Of a stretch of DNA of 64,000 nt, positions 45,780 to 58,540 are shown piece by piece; position 1 is the first letter of the stretch, and each line of letters opens with the position of its first letter. The translations under genes and the position numbers were made by a program. The notes below the pieces were generated by a model. The model did not search any database and was not told the DNA's origin. It saw nothing but the letters and a program-made list of their open reading frames with translations. The stretch comes from Marthasterias glacialis (Eukaryota; Echinodermata; Asteroidea; Forcipulatida; Asteriidae): assembly GCA_911728455.2 (NCBI GenBank), contig OU452223.1:1798001-1862000 (forward strand). Direction: 5' to 3'.

Positions 45780-47797
45780 GACATGCAACTCCTCCACCGA
45801 TTTACCATGTTGCGAAACCATGTTGCCCCTCTCCAAGCTCAGGAAAAGTCGAGACAGTTTTGGTAACCCTCTGAACAGTGTCTGGATACTAGTAGTACTC
45901 AAGATGGACCCGCAAATCATGACCAATGAAGCCTACAAGTTTTTCAAGCTGATGCTCCTTAAGGCAAGACTTGTGAAACAGTCGCTACATGTTTATAAAG
46001 CTTTGTAGACCCCATGTTATCAGCATTGTCAAGGCCCGCCTCATTTGCATATGCTTGTAGACAGTTACATGTACTTCCTTGTTTCTGACCCGTGTCTCAG
46101 TCACAACTTCCTGTGAATAAGAACTTGTTGTCTTGTGCCACTCCAGCTGCATATCTGTTTGCAACCAGAGCATTCCACCACACCATCACATCAGTACCAA
46201 GAAGCAGAGGAACAGTTCTACCCATCTTACCAACTACTTTCATGACTTTGAACATTTTACAGAGGTGCCGTTCCAGATCAGTCATCAAACAATCCCCATT
46301 GACAATGGCTGCACTGTGTTTGTGGAAATCTTCCAGTTTCATTTTAGATACTTCCCCCCTGCGGTTGAACATAGTGAGATGGCACAGTGTGACTTCATTC
46401 AATTTCTTCCCATCTGGTGTAATTTAATGGCCCCGAGCACAGTGAAGGAGCTGCACTTCCCTGTTGCCAGTTTCATGGAGGAACGATGACATTTTCACCG
46501 TATCGGCATTTGTCGGGAGAACAGCAGGTTTATTGCGCTTTCCTTGGTACAGTTTTCTGTACCCATGGGTTGACACATGTTCTCGCCACTTATATTCACA
46601 CAACTGCAGAAACTTCTCAGCCTGTTCCGTTTAGTGCCTAAGACCATACTCTATAGCATTTCCTTTCAGCATGAGTGCACATTTCTTGATGGAATGTCCA
46701 GTCTTTAGTGATAGAGATGGAACGTGATACATCTGTTTTCCTTCACTGAAGCCGGCGATATCATGAACAGCCTTGACGATATCATTCATATGGTGGGGAT
46801 ACACGAATACTTCAAGTGATGCATTTGGTTGGTGGGTGTTATTTCAGAGTTGTATGACAAGACGACTCAGTTCTTGTAGCTTGTTTCGAATGTAGCCATG
46901 TTGTGTAACATCGTGGCCAAGCTTAAGGTATTCATGTATGGCGACTTCATCTCTCTTCATCAGAGTTAAACCTTGTTCAACTGGAATGATACACCAGCCA
47001 GGAGCTTTTAACAAATCACTTTTGTTAGCTACTGGCCCCCTAACACAACCTATCCTATTGCTATCATCAGTCTTTGCAGGGAGCGCAGGCTTAAACGGGC
47101 ACTGATGACGCCAAAGATCAAGACGCACGTAATAGCCATAGCATTGTATGCATGGTCCATATGCGTGTGGAGCTGCCTCATGATTGGGTCTGTAACCTAC
47201 AATAAGGACACCCTCTCCCTCTCTAAGGACTTGGCTATTGTGTCTGTGATTACCGATATTGCAGATGTATAACAGAAGTTTGTTGCAGGCACTAAGGTTG
47301 GTCTCCGATGCTATCTCTACTACTTTCCTTTCATCCTAATGACGTGAATGGAGATGACAGGGTACTTTGGCCTGAGGTTATCACACCTATGAAATAGATG
47401 TCTTGAGGGTTGAGCAGATTATTGTGCCCTTAGGTTGCCAGACAAATAACAGTTGAGCTCTAGTTAGTCAGAACTTAAACCATCAACAAATATATTCCAC
47501 GTTTGGGATGGGGGTTCGCATTGGTTATTATGCAGCTTTCAGTATCAAAAACGAATTATCGGCCATAAAGGACGAGTAGTTTGGCACTCTTTTACAGTTA
47601 GGGAGGACATTAGTTTGCCTCAACACAAAAACCGTTGCAAAATCCCTCAATTCTACAACACGCCATATTATGAATATGCATTTGATATCTGAGGGAATAA
47701 ATACACGACATAATCATTTACTCACCTGGTGCTCAAATTGGCAGCATGTCATGCCATCAGTGTAACACACACAGTACTTGGTCAGTGACTTCCCTGA
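45780..47797 (-). pseudogene. Broken tyrosine-recombinase family gene with zinc-finger N-terminal region (fossil)
   Basis: The family, as I recall it from fish and invertebrate genomes, has an N-terminal region with cysteine/histidine fingers and a C-terminal tyrosine-recombinase domain. Here the - strand shows, in order: a short spliceable piece at 47728-47797 (KYCVCYTDGM), a finger-like region (PCIQCYGYYVRLDLWRHQC, within 46855-47340), the catalytic-arginine motif region (MFNRRGEVSKM, within 46097-46402) and a region with GHDLRVHLEYY near 45900. Roughly half a dozen interruptions make it non-functional. It may derive from a Crypton-like DNA transposon or a DIRS-type element, or be an old host paralogue; I cannot decide. 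No terminal repeats were found. Confidence 0.7.
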
Positions 47798-48436
47798 AAA
47801 GCAAAAGGCAAAAGGTTCATCATTATACTTCATCAAACTTAACTGTGCCCGGTGATGGTGATGGTGGTTGTGAACTGGAAATCGTTGTGTGGATTTGTAT
47901 CACAGTAGTAGCCTATGTGCTTTGACTTATACGGGAGGTGGGGGAGGGAGTGGGGGCAAGGGTGCACAAGAAAGGAGTCTGCTATATGAGTTAGTATCGC
48001 ATTGAACAGCTTGACTGATTAAGTTTATGCACTTTAATTTTGAGTAATTCTTTATTTTGTTTGGGGGAAGGAGGGGTTGACATACAAGAATGTCCAGATA
48101 CTATTATGTGCTATGTTTGAAACATGGTCCACATCTACATGTGATGGGGATCATAATAAGGTGTGGAATTGTCATTTTGTGTGTTTACAATACAAAAGTT
48201 GTTTCACTTTTAATACCTTTGTGTATGGAGCTTATTATGGCTGGAAACTATGACAAGTCCGGAGGCCATATTGTCATCATGCTGTCCCCTTCTCTGTATA
48301 AAGAGGACATACAAACGTATCATAAAGGTTATTCATTGCTTTCACCATGAAGTAGAATCATGAACACAGTCAGTGTCCGGAACTGTATCCAAAGTCAAAC
48401 GACTGAATTAACGTTATGATAGATGTTAGTTTTTAC

Positions 48437-48583
48437 ATCAGGGATAAAGAATATTATTTGTAATGTTTAACCCATACACCGATCTGTGTTAAGCACTGTA
48501 TACTCAGCACTTTCCCGAGTCCTTTGAAAAAATCACAGGCATTGTTCCTCAGCATTCTAGAGCAGATGTCTTACCAACTAATG
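48437..48583 (-). mobile_element. SINE family 1, truncated copy
   Basis: GTGTTAAGCACTGTATACTC, ACTTTCCCGAGTCC and CTAGAGCAGATGTCTTACCA match the SINE at 20064-20247; the head is cut off. The 80-bp array starts a few bases after it. Confidence 0.7.
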
Positions 48584-48587
48584 CACT

Positions 48588-51500
48588 TTTTATAAGTGTG
48601 GCTATAATAAAACCAAATACCATAGGTTGATGGCTGGGCAGGGTCATGAATTAAATGACCGAACCACACTTTATAAGTGCCGCCAATAATACTAACTATG
48701 GTAAGTTGGGGGCTGAGAAGGATCATGAAGTGAATGACAGAACCATACATTATATAAGCGCTGCTAACAGGACTAACCGTGGAAGGATGGAGCTGAGCAG
48801 GCACATGAACTGAATGACAAAACCATACATTTCATTAGTGCCGCTAAGAAGACTAACTGTGGTAAGTTGTGGCTGAGCAGGATCATGAACTGAATGAAAG
48901 AAAGAACCATACATTTAATTGCATTAACATTTAAGTGTCATTAATAAGACAAACTGTGGTTGGTTGGGGCTGAGCAGGATCATGAACTGCATGAAAGAAC
49001 CAGACATTTTCTAAGTTTGGCTCATGAGACTAACTATGGTAGGTTGGGGACTAGTCAGGATCATGAGCTAAGTGAAAGAACCATACATTTTATATGTGGC
49101 GCTAAAAAGACAAACTGTGGTTAGTTGGGGCTGAGCAGGATCATGAAATGCATTATAATAACAATACACTTAATAAATACCGCTTATTAGACTAACTGTG
49201 GTAGGTTGGGGGCTAGACGGGATCATGAACTGCATGAAAGATCCAAACAATTTATAAATGCCACTAATAAGACTAACTGTGGTAGGTTTTGGCTGAGCAG
49301 GAACATGAACTGCATGAAAGAACCATACATTTTATAAGTGCCGCTAATAAAACAAACTGTGGTAGGTTTGGGCCTAGCAGGATCATGAACTGCATAAACG
49401 ACCAATCACCAGCCGCGGCATGACGCACTTACACAGTTTGGTCATCTACCTAGTGTCTGCAAGGCCACACGACATCCGCCGTCTTCACTGACTACGAGTC
49501 ATTAGACCTCATGTCAAAAACTTAGCACCAAGCTGTACAAGAAAAGCTCTACTCCCAAGACCAGCAGTCCAAGACCCTTAACGCATGCTACAGCTGCTTC
49601 TCAAACTTCGCCAGCATCCCAGCCATCTGACTTATTATATTTCCACTGCTGACAAATCCCGCTCATCAACCAGCAAGAGGTTTCCCTCATCACATTACTC
49701 CAGGTCCGGGAAGAGTTTGCTAATGAGACACAGACTAGCCAAGTCAGGCTTTCTGAATCAGATTTTAAATTGGTGAAATCTTTAGAAGACCCAGTTACAA
49801 AGTTAACGGCTCCAAAATACACATCACCCACCAACTATCAATTCTAAACAAAGCAATCTCAAGAAACTAATCCCCACAATACCTGAAAAACACAGTGAGG
49901 CCTCCTCACCCACACCAAGAGTTTGAATTCAGCTCTGTGTTCACCGCAGACTGGACCAGACTAAATAGCAAGGTTGGATGCTGGGCAGGATCATGAACAG
50001 ATTGACGGAACCATAGTCTAATAAGACTAACTTTAGTAGGTTTCAGGATGGGCTGGATCATGAACTGAAAAAAAACAACAATTCAATTCATAAGTGGGGC
50101 TAATAAGACTAGCTAGGTTAGCTTGGGACTGAGCAGGATCAAGAAGAGAATGAAAGAATCATACATTTTATTAGAGCCGATATTACCACTAACTACGATA
50201 GGTTGGGAACGAGCAGGATCATGAACTGAAAAAAGAACCATTCAATTTATAAGTGGGGCTAGTAAGACTAAAAAGGTTCATTAACTCAATGAGGAAAAAC
50301 TAGTAAATTTTATTAGAGCCACTAAAAAGACTAACTACGATAAGTATGTGCTGAGCAGGATCAAGAACTGAATAAAAGAACCATACATTTTTTAAAAGTC
50401 GCTAATAGCACAAACCTACCCTAGTTAATCTTATTAGCGGCTCTAATAAAATGTACAATTCTCTCATTCAGTTCATGAACCATACCAGCCCCCAACCTAC
50501 CATAGTTAGTCTTATTAGCAGCACTTATAAAATGTGTTTTTTTTCATTCAGCTCATAATCCTGACTAGCCCCAAACCTACCATAGTTAGTATTCATAGCG
50601 GCACTTATAAAATGTATAGTTCTTTCAATCAGTTCATGATCCTGCTCAGCCTCCGACCTACAAAAGTTGATCTTTTTAACAGCACTTAGAAAAGGTATGG
50701 TTCTTTTACTCAGTTCATGATCTTACTCACCCCCAAACATACCACTAGAGGCGCTTATAAAACATATGGTTCATTTATTCAGTTCATGATCCTGACTAGC
50801 GCCCAACCTACCATAGTAAGTCTCATTAGCGGCACTTATAAAGTGTATGGTTCTTTCATTAAGTTCATGATCCTGCTCAGCCCCCAACCTACCATAGTAA
50901 GTCATCTTAGCGGCACTTAGAAAATGTATGGTTCTTTCATTCAGTTCATGATCCTGCTTACCATAGTAAGTCATCTTAGCGGCATTTAGAAAATGTATGG
51001 TTCTTTCATTCAGTTCATAATCCGTACCAGCCCCCAACCTACCATAGTTGGTCCTTATAGCGGCACTTATAAAATGTATGGTACTTTTATTCAGCTCATG
51101 ATCCTGCTCACCCCCAACCTACCACAATTTGTGTTATTAGCAGGATCATGAACTGAATGACAGAATGGTAAATTGTATTATTTACTGTGGGAAGGTTGGG
51201 GCTGAGCAGGATCATGATCTGCAAGAAAGAACCCTACATTTTTTAAGAGTTGCTAAGAACACAAACTTTAATGCAGTTCATAATCCTGCTCAGCCCCAAC
51301 CTACCCTAGTTAGTCTTATTAGCGGTAGTTATAAAATGTATGGATCTGTCATTCAGGTCATGATCCTGCTCAGCCCCCAACCTACAATAGTTGGCCTAAT
51401 TAGCGGCATTTAAAATATATATTATATGCTTCTGTATAGCAGTTCATGATCCTGCTCAGCCCCAACCTACCTGGGTTAGTCTTATTAGCGGAACTGATAA

Positions 51501-53035
51501 AATGTACAAAGTTCTTTCATTGAGTTCATGATCCTGCTCAGCCCCAAACATACAATAATTGGTCTTTTTAGCAGCGCTTAGAAAAGGTATGGTTCTTTCA
51601 TGCAGTTCATGATCTCACTCAGCCCCAACCTACCACAGTAAGTATTATTAGAGGCACTTATAAAATGTATGGTTCTTTCACTCAGTTCATGATCCTGCTC
51701 AGCGCCCAACCTACCACAGTTAGTCTTATTAGTGGCACTGATAAAATGTGTGTATTTTTCATTCAGCTCATGATCCTGACCAGTACCTACCGTAGTTCAT
51801 CTTCTTAGCGGCACTCACAAAACACATGGTTCATTTATTCAGTTCATGATCCTGACTCTCACCCAACCTACCATAGTTAGTCTTATTAGGGGCACTTATA
51901 AAATGTATGGTTCTTTCATTCAGTTCATGATCCTGCTTACCATAGTTAGTCATCTTAGCGGCATTTAGAAAATGTAGGGTTCTTTCATTCAGTTCATAAT
52001 CCATACCAGCCCCCAACCTACCATAGTTGGTCCTTAGAGTGGCACTTATAAAATGTATGGTACTTTTACTCAGCTCATGATCCTGCTCAGCCCCAACCTA
52101 CCACAGTTGTTACTAGCAGGATCATGATCTGAATGACAGAATGGATTATTTTGTAAGTGGTGCCAATAAAACTAACTACAGTAGGTTTGGGCTGAGCAGG
52201 ATCATGAACTGCAAGGCTGAACCATTCATTTTATAGGTGCCACAAAATCGACCACCTATCGTGAGTCTGGGGGCTCTGCGGGATCATGAAGTTAATTACA
52301 GTAAGTGGATAATGAACAGATTGACGGAATGATAAATTACATAGGTGCCGCTAATAAGACTAACTTCCGTAGGTTTTGGGCTGGGCAGGATCATGAACTG
52401 AAAAAAAAGAAGGGTACATTTTATAAGTGCGGCTAATAAGACTAGCTACATTAGCTTGGGGCTGAGCAGGATCATAAACTGAATGAAAGAACCATACATT
52501 TTATAAGTGCCGCTAAGAAGACAAACTATGGTGGGTTTCGGCTGAGCAGGATCATGAGCTACATGAAACACAAACATTTTGTGAGTGCCGGTAATAAGAC
52601 TAACAGTAACAGGTTGGGTCTGAACAGGATCATGAACTGCAGGCAAGAACCTTACATTTTATAAGTGCCACTAATAACACAAAATGTGGTAGGATGGGGC
52701 TGAGTAGAATCTCGAACTGCACGGTTGTAACAGTGCTGCTAATAAGGCAAACTATGGTAGGTTTGGGGCTAGTCAGGATCATGAACTGAATAAAAGAACC
52801 ATACATTTTATAAGTGCCATTAAGAAAACTATCTGTTGTAGGTTGGGGCTGAGCAGGATTATGAACTGCAAGAAAGAAGCATACTTTTCTTAAGTGCCCT
52901 ACGAAGACTAACTATGGTAGGTTGGGGGCTGGTCAGGATCACGAACTGAATGAAAGAACCATACATTTTATAAGCGCCGGTATAAGACTAACCACGGAAA
53001 TCGGAGCATGAACAGATTGACACTATTTATTGGTC
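48588..53035. repeat. 80-bp tandem array with orientation flips
   Basis: The consensus unit runs AACCATACATTTTATAAGTG, CCGCTAATAAGACTAACT, GTGGTAGGTTGGGG, CTGAGCAGGATCATGAACTG. Orientation is + at 48588-49400 and 49970-50405, - at 50420-51140, + at 51141-51268, - at 51270-52112, then + to about 53035. Units are about 10-30% diverged. A non-repeat segment occupies 49405-49965. Open frames inside are artefacts. Confidence 0.9.
49405..49965 (+). other. Non-repeat island inside the 80-bp array, with a protein-like open stretch
   Basis: Codon-like sequence is visible on + at about 49660-49846 (LLQVREEFANETQTSQVRLS, then LVKSLEDPVTKL) ending in TAA. No domain is recognised and no start or splice partner is found. 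It may be a remnant of an unidentified gene or mobile element carried into the array. Confidence 0.3.
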
Positions 53036-53055
53036 TCACTAAGCATATACCTCAC

Positions 53056-53142
53056 CTGTGCACACAATGTTTGTACCAGCAGCCCTGGTAGGACTTCAGT
53101 CTCTGTTGCACTGCCACTGACGTCCTCAGTATGAAGGGATTC
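53056..53142 (-). CDS. Isolated spliceable exon, 29 codons, product unknown
   Basis: The - strand has an acceptor TTTGCCATTCAG|GAA and donor GCACAG|GTGAGG enclosing an open 87-nt stretch, phase 0 to 0, reading ESLHTEDVSGSATETEVLPG then LLVQTLCAQ. It lies just beyond the end of the 80-bp array. No homologue is recognised. It could be an acidic linker exon of the gene whose decayed remnant lies at 45.8-47.8 kb, which is inference from strand and order only. Confidence 0.35.
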
Positions 53143-53919
53143 CTGAATGGCAAAAAAGTGTTTTTAACAAAATTATGTCATTGTTCTACCTGATTAAACT
53201 AGCAAAAACGTCATTCATATATAATATTCCTTGTGTCTAATACTTACAGACTGGCAGGATCATAAATCTATAAAATGTTTTGGGCACACACTATTTATGG
53301 ATGTAGAATGAAAATTAGTCAGGAAACAGAAATCAGTAAAAACTTCCATTGGTTAATCCAGTTGAAACAAACAACATGCACGCGTGGAATATGATGCACA
53401 CCAACACCAAAGAGGGCATCGTCTAATTACTACGTTATTACTGTGTTTAATTGCAATGTGCAAACTTTATATGCGCTTACAACTTTTAGCTAACTACATA
53501 GAGCTCTATTGTGCACAATTTGATGCATTCTTATTTTCCTGTGCAATTTGTGCTTTGCCCTTGACATTGTGATCCAGCAATGCACTCTTGGACGCATGTG
53601 CATAAAAACTTTACATGGAAAGTACAATATGTTTTTAAGACAATTTCACAAGTTCCCGTTTAATTTTAAGAATACTTTTCACTAAAAGTGACAGCAGATG
53701 TTATTTAAAAGACATTCAAAGAGTACTTTAAGGCACCGGGAAAATATCAACAGACTTTCAGCTTCCAACATCAGGAGAAAATAGGAGAAAACAACTCTTG
53801 CAATTTTGTTTACATTGTAGAGAAGCTTTATTATACCCAGGATGTTAGTAGTAGTGCACTGGAGACTGACATCCCACCAGGGCTAGTAATGTAAAACTCT
53901 GATATATTCAATTGCACTC

Positions 53920-54580
53920 CGACAGGGTTCTGAATACAAAGTCGTCAAAACTGTATACCCAGTGTCCAAACTTCTGCTCTTTTTCACAAATGTATGTTCC
54001 CAAGGCAAAATGACATCCTTGCATCTTGAGTAAATGTTTATCTTACACTTGCACTTGTGCAAACTGCTCACAGGTGTTTGCAAAATGCGAAATTCCTTGA
54101 CACAAAGTTGCCATGCAATACGCTCTGTGTACAAACCAATGGTCAACATGAAGTGTTTGCCTACGGCACAGGTCACTGTTCATTTCACTCCACAGAAATT
54201 CAGAGTGATGTGCACTGAGTCATCAATTGGCCACATACATCATTAACAGAGGTTTTTTAAATCCCCCTGACCATTGCAGTTACTACATAGTTCTTACTGG
54301 GGCGCTTGTACGACAGATAATGTCAAAATCTCAAAAAAGGAGTTCAGCGTCCCAGTTACTTGGTCTAGGTCTAGGGCACATTGTGTGTCAAAAATATTCA
54401 CATTTTGCAAACATTTGTAAACAGTTTGCACGTGAGTGTCAGTGAAAGAGTCTAAAAAGATTCCAGGAGGGTATTTTGCTTCGGAAACATGTGCATTTGT
54501 GAAAAAGAGCCAAAGTTGAAGACTCGGTATACGGTTTTGACGGCTTTGTGTTCGGAACCCTGTTTGAGTGCAAAGAATGG
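53920..54580. mobile_element. Foldback element, about 660 bp
   Basis: The left arm (GCACTCCGACAGGGTTCTGA, GTCGTCAAAACTGTATAC, CTCTTTTTCACAAATG) is mirrored on the right (CATTTGTGAAAAAGAGC, GTATACGGTTTTGACGGC, AACCCTGTTTGAGTGC). Confidence 0.75.
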
Positions 54581-54599
54581 AGTCAAGTGTCGTTCAGTC

Positions 54600-55425
54600 C
54601 GGGTTAGCCTCATACACTGTGCCAGTACGCTGGACTACCTCCGCTTCTCGGCCCAACGAGCCCTGTCCTCTAAAACCATACATCAACTTTCGAATCGAGA
54701 CTTACTTTGTTTGGCAAATTTATCCCTTAATAATCGGTCGGTCATTAACATGTCAACAACAGGAGCCATGATGGGTGCTGTAATTCGGCGTCTGGTCGTA
54801 TGCCAGCAGTAGTCTTTATTCCAGGAGTCCTCTTGCGGCGTTTACCTAAAGTGGTGACGTCAAACAAGGTTTCGCGCAGCTAGCGGTAAAGTTCTTGCTG
54901 ACTAATTGCATGTATTACCCGAGAGAGACGAGTGAGTGACACCATGGAATACTAAGTAAGGATTTGCGGTGACACCATGTGTTAAATCTCTTTTGAGTAT
55001 GTGTCGTTCCGAAGGATGGAGGTAGAAATGGTCACATTGTCTGTTTGTGTTCGGTGACGGACGACGGCACAACAAACGAATATACACACACAGCGACACG
55101 AAAAAGACTATTGCAGGAATACAAACTACGCGCTGAACAGCAACCATCATGGCTCCTCTGCCATTGCCGACATGGGCTTCCAGCACGAAGGTTTGACAGA
55201 AAATTCCTGCAAACGCCGAGGACTTATCGCACGGGTGGACGTGCGCAAATCTTCTCCAGATTCTGTTTCTGAGTCTGACATGTCTGAAAGCAATGCCCAA
55301 ACGATTATTGAGGGATAAATTTGCCAAACAAAGTAAGTCTTGATTCAAAAGTTGATGTCTTGTTTTAGAGGACAGGGTTCGTTGGGCCAACCAAGAAGAG
55401 GAGGTAGTCCAGCGTAGTCTGGGTC
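54600..55425. mobile_element. Foldback element, about 825 bp, adjacent to the previous one
   Basis: Outer arms pair CGCTGGACTACCTCC with GGAGGTAGTCCAGCG, and CTTACTTTGTTTGGCAAATT with AATTTGCCAAACAAAGTAAG. A second pair further in matches GAGCCATGATGG with CCATCATGGCTC. The 162-aa - strand frame at 54902-55390 follows the palindrome and has no known domain. Confidence 0.75.
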
Positions 55426-55427
55426 AG

Positions 55428-55712
55428 AGATGACATAATATAGTGCACAACCCAACTTTGTTATGTATTTTTACACAAAATTAAGCCAAACTACGTACCA
55501 TCAATGATACCACATAAAACCAACTACACATGCACATGTTAATTCAATAAATGTTGCTTTCCACAGGTAAAAGCGCTTACCTCGACAGTTTTAACTTCAT
55601 ATTCTGGGACTGTTCAGAACCCAGGTGTCGACTGTCAGTTGCAGTTCATTTGACCTTTCGTATGGACAAGAGAGGGCGCTATTAATGAAGTTTGTTTCAC
55701 GAGTCCAATGTG
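55428..55712 (+). repeat. Dispersed repeat, second copy
   Basis: Same orientation and order as 36286-36568; begins directly after the foldback at 54600-55425. Confidence 0.75.
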
Positions 55713-57746
55713 AGCCACATTTCAATGTATCCATCAATGTCAGTCCGGTTCCAAGACCAAAAAATCTCCGACTGTTGTCGTCGATTTTAACAAGAGTCGT
55801 CAGGGAGCCTTTCGTCAGGGAACCAGACTTCAACAATAAATATTTGACAATGACACATGCACATAGTGCGACTTCATAAGAATAGGACAAAACTTAACAC
55901 TGACACGTTGACTTTCACAATGAAACACGTGTTATTATTAATACTCCCTGTAATTCATTACTGTTTAATATAATCTTAGGATTGGTTGAATACTTGCCAA
56001 TTGTGTGGGTTAAATTCCATTACCGTGTTAAAGACATTAACGCTTCTAATAAGTATGTCTGAACAATCTGAACTTTAAGTATCAGAAAATTAATCTCGTT
56101 AGGCCTGTCATGGGATTAACAATCTAAAATGCACAAAACGTCATATTACGGCCCTCCTGCAAACTCAGCACAAACCATTCACCACGCTTGGTTAGACAGA
56201 CGATAATTTGCCGATAGTTGACTGAAAAGAACAAATTATTGGAGCTCCTGACTTGCTGCTCTGATCTCTAACACAAGACAATGACATTACGCTTACACTA
56301 CAATGCCTACTAATGAGAAGAATGATGTTAATACGAGATAATACGATTTGATAAAATTCTACTTTAAAGTACAGTTGATATTGTTGTTTTTTTTTATATT
56401 ATTTTTTTTTTTTTTAAGATCATTGTTAGATTGAGGAACTAGGGTTAAGGTTAAGGCTGACAAGAGGGTGCACCATTGTTTTCTGGGGAGGAGGGGGGCA
56501 CTGAGGTAAGTAGGCCTGACATGATGTATTGTCTTTGGGATTGCTGACATTAAAAGACGGTCACAGTGTCAAAGGTGATACCTGGCTTAAGAGGCCTACT
56601 GACACGGATAACTACATTTTAATAAATAATAATAGAAGAAAATAAGTTGTTTTATGTTTTACAGTGAAGATAACGTTTTGAGAGGATCAAGGTGCATTAT
56701 GGGTTTTAGTAGAAACACTAAGTTCATGCGTTGAGTTCAAATATCTTTCATTTTAAGCCCGTAATGGTCTCTTACTGTCACAAAATGAACACTTATTCTG
56801 AACTGTTTTTGCTTTGAAAAAGAATCCCCGGATTGTTGATGTCGTCTAAATGCACATTCAATATCGATAGATGGTATCAATGTGAACTGTGGAAGGTGCA
56901 TTCTTGTGCCCGACTTGCCGTTCATGCTTAAAATGTTAATGCGCAGAGCTTGTTAACTTCGCCATAAAACAATAAATCGCTAACGTTACCTTTTTCTCCC
57001 GTTTTTAAACTAACTGTAAAGTCTTTAGCAAATGAAGTAAAAGGGATATAAATCGATGAAGACGATTCAACTGGCAAATTTACACTGTGTGAATTGTTAC
57101 ATGTGTAGTAACTTGTAAATAACAATATTGAAGTTTCTCTTCAAAATCGCAATGGTCCTTGTGGAGTACCATCAACCTCTCGTAAAAAGTGTTACCAAAA
57201 GAGGGCGGTATGCAACATTAACGGTTTTCATTTTATTAACAAGTAAAATAAACACACATTTAAAAAACCGTTGCAGTTTTACTAGATACAAAAAGTAACT
57301 ACAATTCAAAAAGTAGGCAAGAGTCACCTGATGAAAGATTGTGTTAAAAGACGAAATGATACTTTAGGTAAAAAGACAGCTGGTGGCAGATTTTATTAGA
57401 GTGACTTTTCGAATTCTGCCAGACCTGTTAACGATAAATCAAAAAGAAGGGAAATTGAGAGTGATCAAATTCAATTGATTTATGTTTGCTCAAAATGGCT
57501 TCCTTGTAGCTAAATTTGATGAAAAGGTTAACTAGCAGACTTAGTAGCATTGTCAAGTTTGTTTCAAACAGCAATGAAACAAACAATTATTAGTCGTCAG
57601 GCGATAAACCTCTTTACGGTATTGTATTACTTCACAAAATTACAATGTTAAAGGGCTGTGTCATCGTGATCATAGCAGTAAATGTACTGACCAGTTACTA
57701 CGCACGCGTTCGAGCTAGCGCGCGTGTGCAGAAAACGTGTGAGATT
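55713..57746. other. Stretch with no recognised gene
   Basis: AT-rich with poly-T near 56385-56415. No exon, RNA gene or repeat that I can support. Confidence 0.4.
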
Positions 57747-58540
57747 ATACCGATTGCGCGACCTACGTCACGTGACCCCTGTTAGGTATAGAATGTAAAC
57801 ACAGACGTAATCCTCCATAGGAAAGGGCGTTACGGTACACGATTATTAATGCATTTAGCTTATTCGATCGAGGCTTTTCTTGCTCGAAATCTGTTAAAGA
57901 TATTCCAGAGTTTGTACCAAAGACCTTCAAGTGGCTGAATAAACCAGTAAGGACAGTTCCAGCAAGTCTTGAAAAAATTAAAAGTACCGTATAAATGTGC
58001 ACGATGTGTACAGCGCACGACGGAACGTTAGGCCAAACGACCGCGATCATCACACACTTTTCAACACAAATATTTCAAAGTATTGAAGCTGAAATCCTCC
58101 AAAGAAATTGCTTTTCAAAACTGTGAGATTTCTTTTGACTATTTGAAATTCTGCAAGGCTAGGTATTAATGCTCACTTTTCCAACGTTGTTTATCCCTTT
58201 TTCAGTGATTTAGGCCAACCTTACAAACAAAATAACAGACGGGTGGCTACATAATAGTCGTCTGACGCCGGTAGTGCATGGCTAAAAAAAACCTCTTTTT
58301 AGAAGATTTCTGTTAAATTATGAAACAGAGATGTGATTTAAATTAATGCCACAACATACTACTTTGAATAATAGGGGCTGATTTACTAATTCATCGCTTA
58401 ACGAAAGTAAAATCGACAGTTTTCATACTCAATCGATGTCACGGCATATGCTTTTACACGTATTTTTTCATCAGCTGTATGACGTCATACCCGATATGAG
58501 GTCACGTGACTGCATGTAAACATTGTCGCGCAATCCGTAT
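57747..58540. mobile_element. GTCACGTGAC-type MITE, copy 3, complete and uninterrupted
   Basis: Terminal repeats ATACCGATTGCGCGAC (57747-57762) and GTCGCGCAATCCGTAT (58525-58540) agree at 15 of 16 positions. GTCACGTGAC occurs near both ends (57767-57776, 58501-58510). TAG at 58160-58162 is the empty equivalent of the nested insertion site in copy 1. Length 794 bp. Confidence 0.85.

Noticed and set aside
54902-55390. A 162-codon minus-strand frame
   Set aside because: It lies wholly in a foldback element and mirrors its own palindrome; no domain is recognisable.
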